From the NCBI GenBank assembly GCA_003221515.1, contig QHSI01000106.1:62001-126000 (forward strand): a stretch of DNA of 64,000 bases, read 5' to 3'. The notes below the pieces were generated by a model. That model was not told the origin of the DNA, searched no databases, and was given only the letters and a program-made list of their open reading frames with translations. Made by a program: the position numbers and the translations under genes. This DNA comes from Candidatus Rokuibacteriota bacterium. GTDB taxonomy: Bacteria > Methylomirabilota > Methylomirabilia > Rokubacteriales > CSP1-6. This document shows positions 26,492 to 35,111 of this stretch, piece by piece (the first letter of the stretch is position 1; each line of letters starts with the position of its first letter).

Positions 26492-27606
26492 CGCGTCGCC
26501 GTGTCGGGCTCGCGGGCGCTGCACTGGCGCTCGCGATCGTCGTCGCCGTCACCCTCGCCTTCAGCGGATCCGTGACGGCGCAGCGGCCGGCCGATGGCGT
26601 GGCGCCGCAGTTCCAGGTGGATCCGTGGTGGCCGAAGCCGCTGCCCAACAACTGGATCATCGGCCAGGCCTCCGGGGTGGCGGTGGACCGTCACGACCAC
26701 GTGTGGGTCATCCATCGCCCACGCTCGCTCACCGAGGACGAGCGCGGCGCGGTCCTGAGCCCACCGCGCTCGCTCTGCTGCGTGCCGGCGCCGCCGGTGC
26801 TCGAGCTCGACGCCGACGGCAAATTATTGAAGTCGTGGGGCGGGCCCGGCGCAGGCTACGAGTGGCCGTTGAACGAGCACGGGATCTTCGTGGACCATCA
26901 AGACAACGTGTGGATCGGCGGCAACGACCAGAAGGACCATCAAGTCATAAAATTCACGCGCGAGGGCAAGTTCCTGCTGCAGATCGGCAAGGCCGAGGTG
27001 ACCGGCGGCGACAACGACCACGCGCACCTCGGGCGGCCGGCGAACATGAACGTCGACCCGGCGACGAACGAGCTCTTCGTGGCCGATGGCTACAAGAACC
27101 ATCGCGTGATCGTCTTCGACGCGCAGACCGGCGCCTACAAGCGCCACTGGGGCGCCAACGGTCGGCCGCCGGGCGAGGCGGGGGTGAAGCCGTTCGGCAA
27201 CCCGGTGCACTGCGCGCGGCTCGCCAGGGACGGGCTCCTCTACGTGTGCGACCGGATGAACAACCGCATCCAGGTTTTCCGCAAGGACGGCACGTTCGTG
27301 AAGGAGTTCGTCGTGGCGCCGGCGACCCGCGGCGGCGGCTCGGTGTGGGATCTCGACGTCTCGCACGACGCGCCGCAGGCATGGCTCTACAACGCCGACG
27401 GCGAGAACAACCACGTGTGGACGCTGCTCCGCGAGAGCGGCAAGATCGTGGGGAAGTTCGGCCGCAACGGTCGCCAGGCCGGCAGCTTCCACTGGATCCA
27501 CAACCTAGCCGTGGACTCGAAGGGCAACGTCTACACCGCCGAGGTCGACAGCGGCAAGCGCGTCCAGAAGTTCGTGTTCAAGGGCGTCGGGCCCGCGGAG
27601 CCGTGA
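26488..27606 (+). CDS. Exported NHL-type beta-propeller protein
   Basis: This 372-residue protein has a signal helix (about residues 7-30) followed by repeated NHL blades ('GVAVDRHDHVWVIHRP', 'NMNVDPATNELFVADGYKNH', 'YVCDRMNNRIQVFRKDG', 'AVDSKGNVYTAEVDSGKRVQ'). The closest style is the peptidyl-alpha-hydroxyglycine lyase-like propellers, but metal ligands cannot be assigned by eye. It is a likely periplasmic binding protein or lyase, joined to the LLM gene and VOC gene by start/stop overlaps. Confidence 0.85.
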   Translation: MTRRRVGLAGAALALAIVVAVTLAFSGSVTAQRPADGVAPQFQVDPWWPKPLPNNWIIGQASGVAVDRHDHVWVIHRPRSLTEDERGAVLSPPRSLCCVPAPPVLELDADGKLLKSWGGPGAGYEWPLNEHGIFVDHQDNVWIGGNDQKDHQVIKFTREGKFLLQIGKAEVTGGDNDHAHLGRPANMNVDPATNELFVADGYKNHRVIVFDAQTGAYKRHWGANGRPPGEAGVKPFGNPVHCARLARDGLLYVCDRMNNRIQVFRKDGTFVKEFVVAPATRGGGSVWDLDVSHDAPQAWLYNADGENNHVWTLLRESGKIVGKFGRNGRQAGSFHWIHNLAVDSKGNVYTAEVDSGKRVQKFVFKGVGPAEP

Positions 27607-27956
27607 CGGTGAGCCACGGGCTTCGTCACTTGGCCCTCAAGACCCGCGACCTCGCCGCCACCGAGCGCTTCTACCGGGAGGTCCTCGGCCTCCGGATCGC
27701 GTTTCCTCACGAGGGCATGCTCTTCCTCGAGACGCCGGGCGGCCGCGATTTATTGAACTTCGTCGAGACGCGGGCCCGCTTCGATCCGGCGGCTGGAGGG
27801 TTCGACCACTTCGGTCTGCATTTCCCGCGGCCCCGGTGGAGGAAGGTCTGCGCGCGCGTCAAGGCCGAGGGCATTCGCGTCCACGGCCGACGCGGCAATA
27901 CCGCGATTTACATCGAGGACCCGAACGGCTACACGGTCGAGCTCTACTGCGACTGA
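27603..27956 (+). CDS. VOC-family (glyoxalase/bleomycin-resistance fold) protein
   Basis: This 117-residue protein starts at GTG 27603, overlapping the previous stop. Two beta-alpha-beta-beta-beta units begin with 'LRHLALKTRDLAATERFYRE' and 'FDHFGLHFPRP'. The end 'TAIYIEDPNGYTVELYCD' holds the usual metal-binding Glu. VOC proteins include isomerases, dioxygenases and binding proteins; this one is not assignable. It is the last gene of a four-gene run. Confidence 0.88.
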   Translation: MTVSHGLRHLALKTRDLAATERFYREVLGLRIAFPHEGMLFLETPGGRDLLNFVETRARFDPAAGGFDHFGLHFPRPRWRKVCARVKAEGIRVHGRRGNTAIYIEDPNGYTVELYCD

Positions 27957-28188
27957 CCGGGCGAACGCCGAGCTCGCAGCGACTGGCAGTTAGGTGTGTC
28001 GTGATGTCGAGGAGCGCCACGACTCCGTTGGGGTGGTACGTCGGATGGCCGATGTAGGTGAAATTTCCGGCCAGGTCTCCCCAACGAGGAAATGTTAAGC
28101 GCGTTGCCGCGTCCTACTAGGTAGCCTCCAGGAGCTCGCGGCCGGTGTCTCGGACGGGAGCGACCCAGGGGGCGGACAGGAGCCAGCC

Positions 28189-30312
28189 ATGAACCCACGA
28201 CAGATTGTCGCGGGACTTCTGATGTTCAGCATGGTCGTGAGCGGCCCAGCCTCTGCGTTGAGGGCCGACGCCCAATCACCCCCTCCAGCGCCCGTGGCGC
28301 CCCCGGCGCCCGACGACGCTCAGGCGCCGGCGCAGGCGACCGAGGTCACGCCGCCTCGCGTGAGCTACATCTACGGAGACGTGTCCTTCTGGCGGCCTGG
28401 CGCCGAGGACTGGGCGCCGGCCATGGTAAACACGCCGCTCGCTCCGGGAGACGTCCTGTACACGGGGTCCGGTGGCAACGTAGAGCTCCAGGTCGGCCCG
28501 AGGGCGTTCGTGCGCGCCGCCGAGAACACGCAGCTCGGTCTGGACAATCATGAACCCGACTTCCTCCAGCTCCGCGTGACCAACGGACACGCGGCGCTCG
28601 ACCTGCGCGAGGCGCGCCCGGGCTTCGCCGTCGAGCTCGACACGCCCAACGCGGCGTTCACGGTGGAGCGAGCAGGCTACTACCGTCTCGATGTGGCCCA
28701 GGACTCGACTACGTTTCACACTCATCGGGGCGGCGTCGCGACGATGACGCCGGCGAGCGGAGCTGCAACGCCGATCCCCACCAACCAACAGCTCGTCGTC
28801 ACCGGGACCGATTCGCCGAGCGTGCAGACGACCGCGGCGCCGCCGCTCACGGCGTGGGACCGCTGGAACTATCAGCGCACGGCCTACCTGCTCCAGCCCG
28901 CCAGCCACGTGCCGGCAGGCGTGTACGGGACCGAGACGCTCGAACAACACGGGAGCTGGCGCACCGTCGAAACGTATGGCTCGGTGTGGGCGCCATCGGG
29001 TGTGCCGGCGGGGTGGGTGCCGTACAGCACGGGTCGGTGGATCTGGGACGCTCGATTCGGCTGGACGTGGCTCGACGACGCGCCGTGGGGCTGGGCGCCC
29101 TATCACTACGGCCGCTGGGTCTTCGTCGGCAGCTACTGGGCGTGGGCGCCCGGCCCTGTCTTCGTCCGGCCCGTGTACGCGCCTGCCCTCGTCGTCTTCC
29201 TCGGCGGCGGCGTGGGAGTTGGTTTCGGCGTCCGGCCGCTCTGCTGGGCGCCGCTCGCCTGGGGCGAACCGCTGATTCCGTGGTGGGGTCGTCCTGGCTT
29301 CATCGGGGTCGCTTCGTGGCGCGGCTGGGGTGGGCCACGCGTCGTCAACAACGTCGTCGTGAATCGCACCACGAACGTCAACGTGACCAACATCAACGTG
29401 TACCGGAACGTCACCGTGACAAACGCGGTGGTCGGGGTCTCGGCTGATCGCTTCGGTCGCCATCACGAACGGCCACAGCGGATCGCCGACGCCGACGTCC
29501 GACAGCTCATGCCGGTGCGCGGCGCGCTCGACGTGAAGCCCGTCCCAGCGAGCGTGACGGTTTCGGGGGCCACCGCGGCCAGACCGCCGGCCGCGTTCGA
29601 GGCGCGTGGCGCGGTCGCGACGCGACGTCCGCATGACACCGTCGAGACGCTGCGCACCCAAGGCATCGCGACGACGCACACTGCTGAGCCGCCGACCACG
29701 CCGCGCATCGTCCCCTCGCCCAGATCTGAGCGAGGGACCGAGCGCGCGACGGTTCCGCAAAACGGTGGCCGCGGCGGCGGACCATCCGTCCCCAGGCCTG
29801 GGCGAGGGCCGGATCAACGGAGAGACGTCGTGACTCCGGCGCCCCAATCGCCGACTCCCGCGCCTCAGTCCCAGCCAACTCCATCTCAGCCCTCGGCGGC
29901 GCCGACACCTCCGGGCCGTAGCGAACGGCAGGAGCGCGGTGAGCGTCCGAACCGTGGCGAGCGCCAGGACCGTAGTACGCGCGGCGAGCGCGTTCAGCCC
30001 GCCGCGCCCGCGCCACCGCAACAACAATCGGCGCCATCGCCACAACAACCCGCGCCGGGGCCACCGCAAGCAACGCCGCCACAACGGCAAGCCGTCCCGC
30101 CGTCGCCACCGCGCGTGGAACGCCAGGAGCGCGGCCCGCAGCCGACTGCGCCGGGCCCGCAACGCCAGCCAGCGCCCCCGGGACCTCAGCCGCAGGGACC
30201 GGGTCGCACTGAGCCGCCGGCGAACCGTAGCGAGCGGCAGGAGCGTGGTGATCGGCAGGACCGCGGCGAGCGGCCGGATCGCGGCCCGCGCCCGGAGCGC
30301 ATGGAACGGTAA
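28189..30312 (+). CDS. DUF6600 exported protein with FecR-like start and low-complexity tail
   Basis: This 707-residue protein has a signal peptide (about 1-28) followed by a FecR-like beta domain ('VSYIYGDVSFWRPGAEDWAP', 'ELDTPNAAFTVERAGYYRLD'). The Trp/Tyr-rich DUF6600 block ('YGSVWAPSGVPAGWVPYSTG', 'WLDDAPWGWAPYHYGRW') lies in the middle. From about residue 500 the tail is Pro/Gln-rich with repeated RSERQERG/RGERQDR units. In-frame 'DRSERQ' units continue beyond the stop at 30312, so the tail seems shortened by a stop mutation or repeat slippage. The function is unknown; the architecture suggests a periplasmic or surface protein. Confidence 0.85.
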   Translation: MNPRQIVAGLLMFSMVVSGPASALRADAQSPPPAPVAPPAPDDAQAPAQATEVTPPRVSYIYGDVSFWRPGAEDWAPAMVNTPLAPGDVLYTGSGGNVELQVGPRAFVRAAENTQLGLDNHEPDFLQLRVTNGHAALDLREARPGFAVELDTPNAAFTVERAGYYRLDVAQDSTTFHTHRGGVATMTPASGAATPIPTNQQLVVTGTDSPSVQTTAAPPLTAWDRWNYQRTAYLLQPASHVPAGVYGTETLEQHGSWRTVETYGSVWAPSGVPAGWVPYSTGRWIWDARFGWTWLDDAPWGWAPYHYGRWVFVGSYWAWAPGPVFVRPVYAPALVVFLGGGVGVGFGVRPLCWAPLAWGEPLIPWWGRPGFIGVASWRGWGGPRVVNNVVVNRTTNVNVTNINVYRNVTVTNAVVGVSADRFGRHHERPQRIADADVRQLMPVRGALDVKPVPASVTVSGATAARPPAAFEARGAVATRRPHDTVETLRTQGIATTHTAEPPTTPRIVPSPRSERGTERATVPQNGGRGGGPSVPRPGRGPDQRRDVVTPAPQSPTPAPQSQPTPSQPSAAPTPPGRSERQERGERPNRGERQDRSTRGERVQPAAPAPPQQQSAPSPQQPAPGPPQATPPQRQAVPPSPPRVERQERGPQPTAPGPQRQPAPPGPQPQGPGRTEPPANRSERQERGDRQDRGERPDRGPRPERMER

Positions 30313-30371
30313 GACCGTAGCGAACGTCAGGGCCCGGAGCGCGGGCCGGGGCGCGTCCGAGCGGTGGGGGT

Positions 30372-30472
30372 ATGGGGGGCCCTTCGTGGGCCCGCGGGGA
30401 CGCCCAGCGATCTCGAGGCGCGCCACGGCTGGGCCGGGACGCGTCCGAGTCGCGGCCTCTCTAGGCCCCCCA
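30372..30472. repeat. About 100-bp imperfect palindrome between convergent genes
   Basis: The ends ATGGGGGGCC (30372-30381) and GGCCCCCCAT (30463-30472) are perfectly inverted and the interior is imperfectly complementary towards a centre near 30421. A 20-base direct repeat (GGCCGGG-CGCGTCCGAG type) occurs at about 30341 and 30431. It is a likely two-way terminator between the DUF6600 and oxidoreductase genes. Confidence 0.65.
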
Positions 30473-30473
30473 T

Positions 30474-30893
30474 CTAAGCAGGCGCGTGCACGAACGGTAG
30501 GGCGGCGAAGCGCGCCCGTGCGACCTCGATCACCAGGACGACCCGCTGAGTGGGGTTGTCGCGGAACGGGAACGACTTGCCCGTGTACTTCCGCGAGATG
30601 CGATCCATCGTCTTGAAGTCGGGGTCGGGCCTGCGCTCGACGATCCGCCCACGGAGCTGCGCCTCACGGTACGGGTTGTCCATCGCGATGATCGACAGGC
30701 CGACCCGCGCGTCGCGCCGCGTGTTCTTGGCCTTGAGCGAGCCCTCACCGGTGGAGACGAGGATCGAATCGCCCTCGAGATCCACCCACACCGGGGCCAC
30801 CTGCGGCGAGCCGTCGCTCATGAGCGTCGCTAAATGGGCGAAGTTCGCGCCGCGGACGAGCCTCTTGATCTCTTCGGAAAGCTGGAGCGGCAT
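30474..30893 (-). CDS. PPOX-class (probably F420-dependent) oxidoreductase
   Basis: This 139-residue split-barrel protein has 'ANFAHLATLMSDGSPQVAPV' at the start, 'ILVSTGEGSLKAKNTRRDAR' and 'LSIIAMDNPYREAQLRGR', typical of the FDOR-B/PPOX class. These enzymes bind F420 or flavin and reduce small unsaturated molecules. It is 22 bases downstream of the P450 on the same strand and may share its messenger. Confidence 0.88.
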   Translation of the reverse strand: MPLQLSEEIKRLVRGANFAHLATLMSDGSPQVAPVWVDLEGDSILVSTGEGSLKAKNTRRDARVGLSIIAMDNPYREAQLRGRIVERRPDPDFKTMDRISRKYTGKSFPFRDNPTQRVVLVIEVARARFAALPFVHAPA

Positions 30894-30915
30894 AGGGACC
30901 TCCGTCGTGCTGCGG

Positions 30916-32106
30916 CTAGAAGGTGACCGGTAGCGTCTTCAAGCCGCGGAGCGCCGAGGCCTCGCGCCAGTCGGGCGTGGGCGTGGCCAGGGCGAGCGCG
31001 GGCATTCGGCGCGCGATCGTCCCGATCGCCGCCTGCGCCTCCGCGCGCGCCAGTGGAGCGCCTAGACAAAAGTGGATGCCCCATCCGAAGGCGAGGTGAC
31101 GGTTGTCGGCGCGCGCCAGATCGAGGCGGTCGGGCTCGGCGAAGTGAGCGGGGTCGCGGTTCGCGGCGCCGATCAGGCTCAGCACAAGATCGCCCTTCGC
31201 GATCCTCTTGCCGCCGAGCTCGACGTCGGTGTTGGGCATCCGTCCGGTGCGCTGGACCGGCGCGTCGTACCGCAGGAGCTCCTCGATCGCGCCGCCGATC
31301 AGCGCCGGGCTCCGGCGAAGCGCCTCGAGCTGGTTGGGGTTACGCAGCAGCGCCAGGGTGCCGTTGCCGATCAGGTTCACGGTCGTCTCGTGCCCAGCGA
31401 CGAAGAGCAGCAGGATCGTGGCCATCAGCTCTTCCTCACTGAGCTTGTCACCCTGCTCCTCGGCGGCGATCAGGTCGGAGAGGAGATCGCGCTGCGGACG
31501 CCGACGCCGCTCGGCGATGAGCGCGCGGAAGTAGCTCGAGAGCGCGTGGCGCGCAGCGTTGCCGCGCTCGACCACCTCGGGCTCCGTCGGCAGCACGATC
31601 GCGTCGAGGCTTCGGGCGATGTCGGCTGACCAGCCGCGAAAAAGGTCCCGGTCCTCGGCCGGCACCCCGAGCATCTCGGAGATGACGGAGACCGGAAGCG
31701 GGTAGGCGAGGTCGGCGATGACGTCCATGGCGCGCGCATCGCGGACGCCGTCGAGCAGCCGGTCCACCGTCTTCTGGATCTTCGCGCGCATCTCCTCGAT
31801 CACCCGAGGCGTGAACGCCTTGTTCACCAGCGCCCGCAGCCGCGTGTGGTCGGGCGGGTCGCGGAACAGCATCGCCTGGTCGAAGGTGTTCTCGCCGAAG
31901 CGGTCGCGGATCAGCTCGTCGAAGCCCTTGCGGCCGAAGCGCGCGTCGCGCAGCACGGTCGCGACGTCGTCGTAGCGCGTGAGGATCCAGAAGCCCATCG
32001 GGGTCCGGTGGACGGGGTCTTCGGCGCGCAGCCGATGGTAGGTCGGGTACGGGTCCGCGTTGAACGCGGGATCGTACGGGTTGAACTCGAGCTCGGGGGT
32101 GGCCAT
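30916..32106 (-). CDS. Cytochrome P450
   Basis: This 396-residue soluble bacterial P450 has I-helix 'LLFVAGHETTVNLIG' (proton-relay Glu-Thr), K-helix 'EELLRYDAPVQ' (ExxR) and heme loop 'FGWGIHFCLGAPLARAEA' with the thiolate Cys. It needs external ferredoxin and reductase, and none is adjacent. The substrate is unknown. It lies between the sulfurtransferase and the PPOX oxidoreductase, all on the minus strand. Confidence 0.95.
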   Translation of the reverse strand: MATPELEFNPYDPAFNADPYPTYHRLRAEDPVHRTPMGFWILTRYDDVATVLRDARFGRKGFDELIRDRFGENTFDQAMLFRDPPDHTRLRALVNKAFTPRVIEEMRAKIQKTVDRLLDGVRDARAMDVIADLAYPLPVSVISEMLGVPAEDRDLFRGWSADIARSLDAIVLPTEPEVVERGNAARHALSSYFRALIAERRRRPQRDLLSDLIAAEEQGDKLSEEELMATILLLFVAGHETTVNLIGNGTLALLRNPNQLEALRRSPALIGGAIEELLRYDAPVQRTGRMPNTDVELGGKRIAKGDLVLSLIGAANRDPAHFAEPDRLDLARADNRHLAFGWGIHFCLGAPLARAEAQAAIGTIARRMPALALATPTPDWREASALRGLKTLPVTF

Positions 32107-32116
32107 CGCGGATCTC

Positions 32117-32962
32117 TTAGCGCTCGATCGGAGTATCCGCGCGCCCGCCCCACTCTGTCCAGGACCCGTCGTAGACCGCGACGTCGGGCCGGCCGAGCTC
32201 GAAGAGCCCGAGGGCCAGCACCGAGGCGGTGACGCCCGATCCGCACGACGTGGTCACCGGCTTCTCGAGGTCGAGCCCGGACGCCTCGAACTGCCGGCGA
32301 AGGGCGTCGCCCTGCAAGAACGAGCCGTCCTTGTCGTAGAGCCGGTCGTACGGGAGATTCAGGCTGCCCGGGATGTGGCCGGCGCGCAGGCCGGCGCGCG
32401 GCTCGGGCTCGGTGCCGGCGAAGCGGCCGGCCGAGCGGGCGTCGAGCACCTGTTGCTTTCGTTCCTTCACGTTGCGTTGCATGTCCGCGAGGTCGCGCAC
32501 CAGGCTGCGACGCAGGCGGGCCTTGAAGTGGCGCGCCTTCGGCGCCGGTGTTCCGGCCTCGGTCGGGCGCCCTTCGGCGCGCCATCGCGCGAAGCCGCCG
32601 TCGACCACGGTAACCTCGTCGTGGCCGAAGGCGCGGAAGGTCCACCACACGCGCGCGGCGCTCACGACCCCGCGCGAGTCGTACACGATCACGCGGTCAC
32701 GGTCGCCGATGCCAAGCCCGCTCATGTGCCGCGCGAACGCCGCGGCGCCGGGGAGCATGTGCGGGAGCGTGGTGCGGGTGTCGGCGACCGCGTCGATGTC
32801 GAAGAAGACCGCGCCCGGGATGTGCGCCTCGGCGAACTCGGCCCGCGCGTTGCGGCCGAGCTGCGGCATGTGCCACGAGCCGTCGACCACGCGGACGTTC
32901 CGCCGACCCAGGTGGGCGGCGAGCCACTCGGTGGTGACGAGCGCCGAGGGCGGGCCGCTCAT
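32117..32962 (-). CDS. sseA: 3-mercaptopyruvate/thiosulfate sulfurtransferase
   Basis: This 281-residue protein has two rhodanese domains. The active-site loop in the second is 'CGSGVTASVLALGLFELG'; CGSGVTA is the mercaptopyruvate-type signature. 'VRVVDGSWHMPQLGRNARAE' and 'HIPGAVFFDID' mark the first domain. It moves sulfane sulfur to cyanide or thiol acceptors. Its ATG overlaps the stop of the SCO gene, so it is co-translated with the methanethiol-oxidase cluster, fitting a sulfur-handling role. Confidence 0.92.
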   Translation of the reverse strand: MSGPPSALVTTEWLAAHLGRRNVRVVDGSWHMPQLGRNARAEFAEAHIPGAVFFDIDAVADTRTTLPHMLPGAAAFARHMSGLGIGDRDRVIVYDSRGVVSAARVWWTFRAFGHDEVTVVDGGFARWRAEGRPTEAGTPAPKARHFKARLRRSLVRDLADMQRNVKERKQQVLDARSAGRFAGTEPEPRAGLRAGHIPGSLNLPYDRLYDKDGSFLQGDALRRQFEASGLDLEKPVTTSCGSGVTASVLALGLFELGRPDVAVYDGSWTEWGGRADTPIER

Positions 32963-33696
32963 CGCATGGTCCTCTGGGTCGCGCTCTGGAGATGCAGGGT
33001 CTGGATATCGTTCAGGATCACCTCGGGATAGAGGTACGACGTCGTGTAGATCTCGCGGACCGTGCCGCGCGCGTCGATCAAGAACACCTTGAGGACGTGC
33101 GCGAGGGGACCCAGCGGCCGGCCGCCGCCGTCGGCCTCGACACGCACGTCCTGGCCGAAGCCGTCGAGCAGGGGCACGAGCCTGCGCGGCGACTCGGTGG
33201 TGAGAAACGCCCACTCCACCGCGGCGGGCGCCACGCCGGCCATGTAGCTCCTCATCGCGCGCGGGGTGTCGCGCGCCGGGTCGAAGCTGAGCGACACCAG
33301 ACGCACGCGATCGCGCAGCTCGGGCCGGGTGGCCACGCGATGGCGCACGGTGTGGAACACCTGGTAGGCCAGCGGACAACCATGTGGGTCGCTGCACGAG
33401 GCGTACATGAACCCGAGGAGCGTGATCTTGCCCGACGTGAAGTGACGCAGCGGCTGGCGGCGCCCGTCGAGATCCAGCACGGCGCCGTCCGGCGCCCGCA
33501 TGATCGCGTGGAGGGGATAGCTGCCGGCTGGCGGTGGCACGAAGTCCATCAGGGGCGCCGCCGCGGCGTCGGGCTCGTGGGCGTCGACGGAAAAGACCGC
33601 GACGGCGCCCGCGAGGGCCGCCACGGCCCCCGCGAGCGCCGCGGCGGCGGCGAGGACGCGCCCGCGCTCAGCGGCGCGACGTACGCTCGAGGTCAT
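32959..33696 (-). CDS. SCO1/SenC-family copper chaperone
   Basis: This 245-residue protein has an N-terminal membrane anchor (about 15-37) and a thioredoxin-fold SCO domain. The copper-site Cys pair is 'YASCSDPHGCPLAYQ' (C-x5-C, wider than the usual C-x3-C) and the distal His is in 'LAHVLKVFLID'. It overlaps the upstream methanethiol oxidase by 29 bases, a pairing known from mtoX loci, where SCO is thought to supply copper. It therefore probably metallates the neighbouring enzyme rather than cytochrome oxidase. Confidence 0.88.
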   Translation of the reverse strand: MTSSVRRAAERGRVLAAAAALAGAVAALAGAVAVFSVDAHEPDAAAAPLMDFVPPPAGSYPLHAIMRAPDGAVLDLDGRRQPLRHFTSGKITLLGFMYASCSDPHGCPLAYQVFHTVRHRVATRPELRDRVRLVSLSFDPARDTPRAMRSYMAGVAPAAVEWAFLTTESPRRLVPLLDGFGQDVRVEADGGGRPLGPLAHVLKVFLIDARGTVREIYTTSYLYPEVILNDIQTLHLQSATQRTMR

Positions 33697-34993
33697 ACGC
33701 GGCCTTCATCGTCTTCGAGCCGAACTTCATGTGATGCGCCCGGCCAAGCTTCTCCTTGTTGAAGTCGACCTCGAATGTCGGGCTGAGCTCCTTGCCGTCC
33801 CAGCGGAAGCCGCGGATGAACTGCTCGTCGTCGGCGCCGCCCTTGTCCCAGTTGGCCAGCAGCGACGAGGCGATGTACACGCGCGTGCCGTCCCAGCTCT
33901 GCGAGATCATGTTCACCTGCTTGCCGGTCGCGCGCTCGTAGATCTGCTTGGGCTGCTCGGGATTCGAGAGGTCGAAGTACCGGGTCTTGCCGTCCATGAA
34001 CGTGTTGACCCAGAGCCCGGTGCCGTCCTTGTTGATGCTGATGTCGACCGGCAGCGGGATCTTGGCGGGGTCGCCGATGACGGCGACCTCCTTGGCCTGC
34101 CACTCGCCGGCGGCGTCCGGCTTGACCAGCCAGAGCTTCGAGGTGAGCGCCGTGGCGGTGATCGCCCAGGTGTCGCCGTCCTTCAGCGACCACCGGATCT
34201 CGAGCGGCGCCCCCGGGACGCTCAGAACCTTCTTCGGCTTCATCGCCTTCAGGTCCCAGATGGCCATCGTGTTACCGAAGCGCTTCATGGCCTCCGCGTC
34301 CTTCACCAGGTCGCCGAGCGCGCGCATGTAGTTCTTCTTGCCGGTGAAGCTCGACGTCAGCATCACGTTCTTCTGAGGGTGGATGGCGATGTCGTAGCCG
34401 TAGCCGTCGCCGCCGTCCGTGGTCGGCATGGGATAGGTGGCGACCAGTTCCCCCTTGTTGCTGTAGAGCGCCATGCCGGTCACGCCGCCGCCGTCCTTCG
34501 CGTTGGAGAGCCCCTGCACGAGCATGCGCCCGGGCATTGCGTAGAACGTGTGCGGGCCGACGTAGCCGGTCTTGGCGGCCATGTCGGTGATCGACTTCAC
34601 GAGCTTGGGACGCGCCGGGTCGCCGCCGACGTCGAAGATCGAGATGCGGCTGTTGTCGAGGCCGCCGGCCCAGAGGAACCGGCGATCGTCCGTGAAGCCC
34701 ATGTGGTGCGCCTCGCCGCGGCCGCCGCCGACCGAGAGCTTGTGGATCACCTTGCCGTAGCTCTTCGACGCCGGGTTCACGTCGATCGTGACGAGCTTGT
34801 CGGCGCCGTCGCCGACGCCCTTGACCCCCAGCGCCCAGACGTACAGGTAGTCCTCCTGCCCCTTGATCAAGTTGGCCATGTAGGGCGAGTTGCACGTCTC
34901 GTCGGCGCCGGCCGGCGACGGCACGAGGGCGGCGAGCGCCAGAGCAGCGATGACCGCGCCAACGAATATCCGGCCAAGGGAATGAGTACGCAT
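33668..34993 (-). CDS. mtoX: Methanethiol oxidase / selenium-binding protein 56 family
   Basis: This 441-residue protein has a signal peptide (about 1-30), as in periplasmic MtoX. Hallmarks are 'CNSPYMANLIKGQEDYLYVW', 'GGRGEAHHMGFTDDRRFLWA', 'YGYDIAIHPQKNVMLTSSF' and 'LGRAHHMKFGS'. Its His residues are candidates for copper binding. MtoX oxidises methanethiol to formaldehyde, hydrogen sulfide and peroxide. The SCO and sulfurtransferase partners directly downstream support this over an undefined selenium-binding role. A dispersed hairpin repeat precedes its ribosome site (AGGAGG). Confidence 0.9.
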   Translation of the reverse strand: MRTHSLGRIFVGAVIAALALAALVPSPAGADETCNSPYMANLIKGQEDYLYVWALGVKGVGDGADKLVTIDVNPASKSYGKVIHKLSVGGGRGEAHHMGFTDDRRFLWAGGLDNSRISIFDVGGDPARPKLVKSITDMAAKTGYVGPHTFYAMPGRMLVQGLSNAKDGGGVTGMALYSNKGELVATYPMPTTDGGDGYGYDIAIHPQKNVMLTSSFTGKKNYMRALGDLVKDAEAMKRFGNTMAIWDLKAMKPKKVLSVPGAPLEIRWSLKDGDTWAITATALTSKLWLVKPDAAGEWQAKEVAVIGDPAKIPLPVDISINKDGTGLWVNTFMDGKTRYFDLSNPEQPKQIYERATGKQVNMISQSWDGTRVYIASSLLANWDKGGADDEQFIRGFRWDGKELSPTFEVDFNKEKLGRAHHMKFGSKTMKAAYDLERTSRR

Positions 34994-35015
34994 GGACAGG
35001 CCTCCTTGTTCGTAG

Positions 35016-35065
35016 CCGCGCCTCGGCCGACGGGGCCCCAGCCCCTCGACGGCCTGCGACGCGCA
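35016..35065 (-). repeat. Dispersed GC hairpin repeat upstream of mtoX
   Basis: Minus-strand copy of the repeat at 597-711, with GGGGCTGGGGCCCC intact. It ends about 22 bases before the mtoX ATG, in the same orientation as the gene and directly before the AGGAGG site. Confidence 0.85.
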
Positions 35066-35111
35066 CTGCGTTGTCGTTGGATGGTACGTCAGGCGAACGA
35101 GCCGCGCACGA

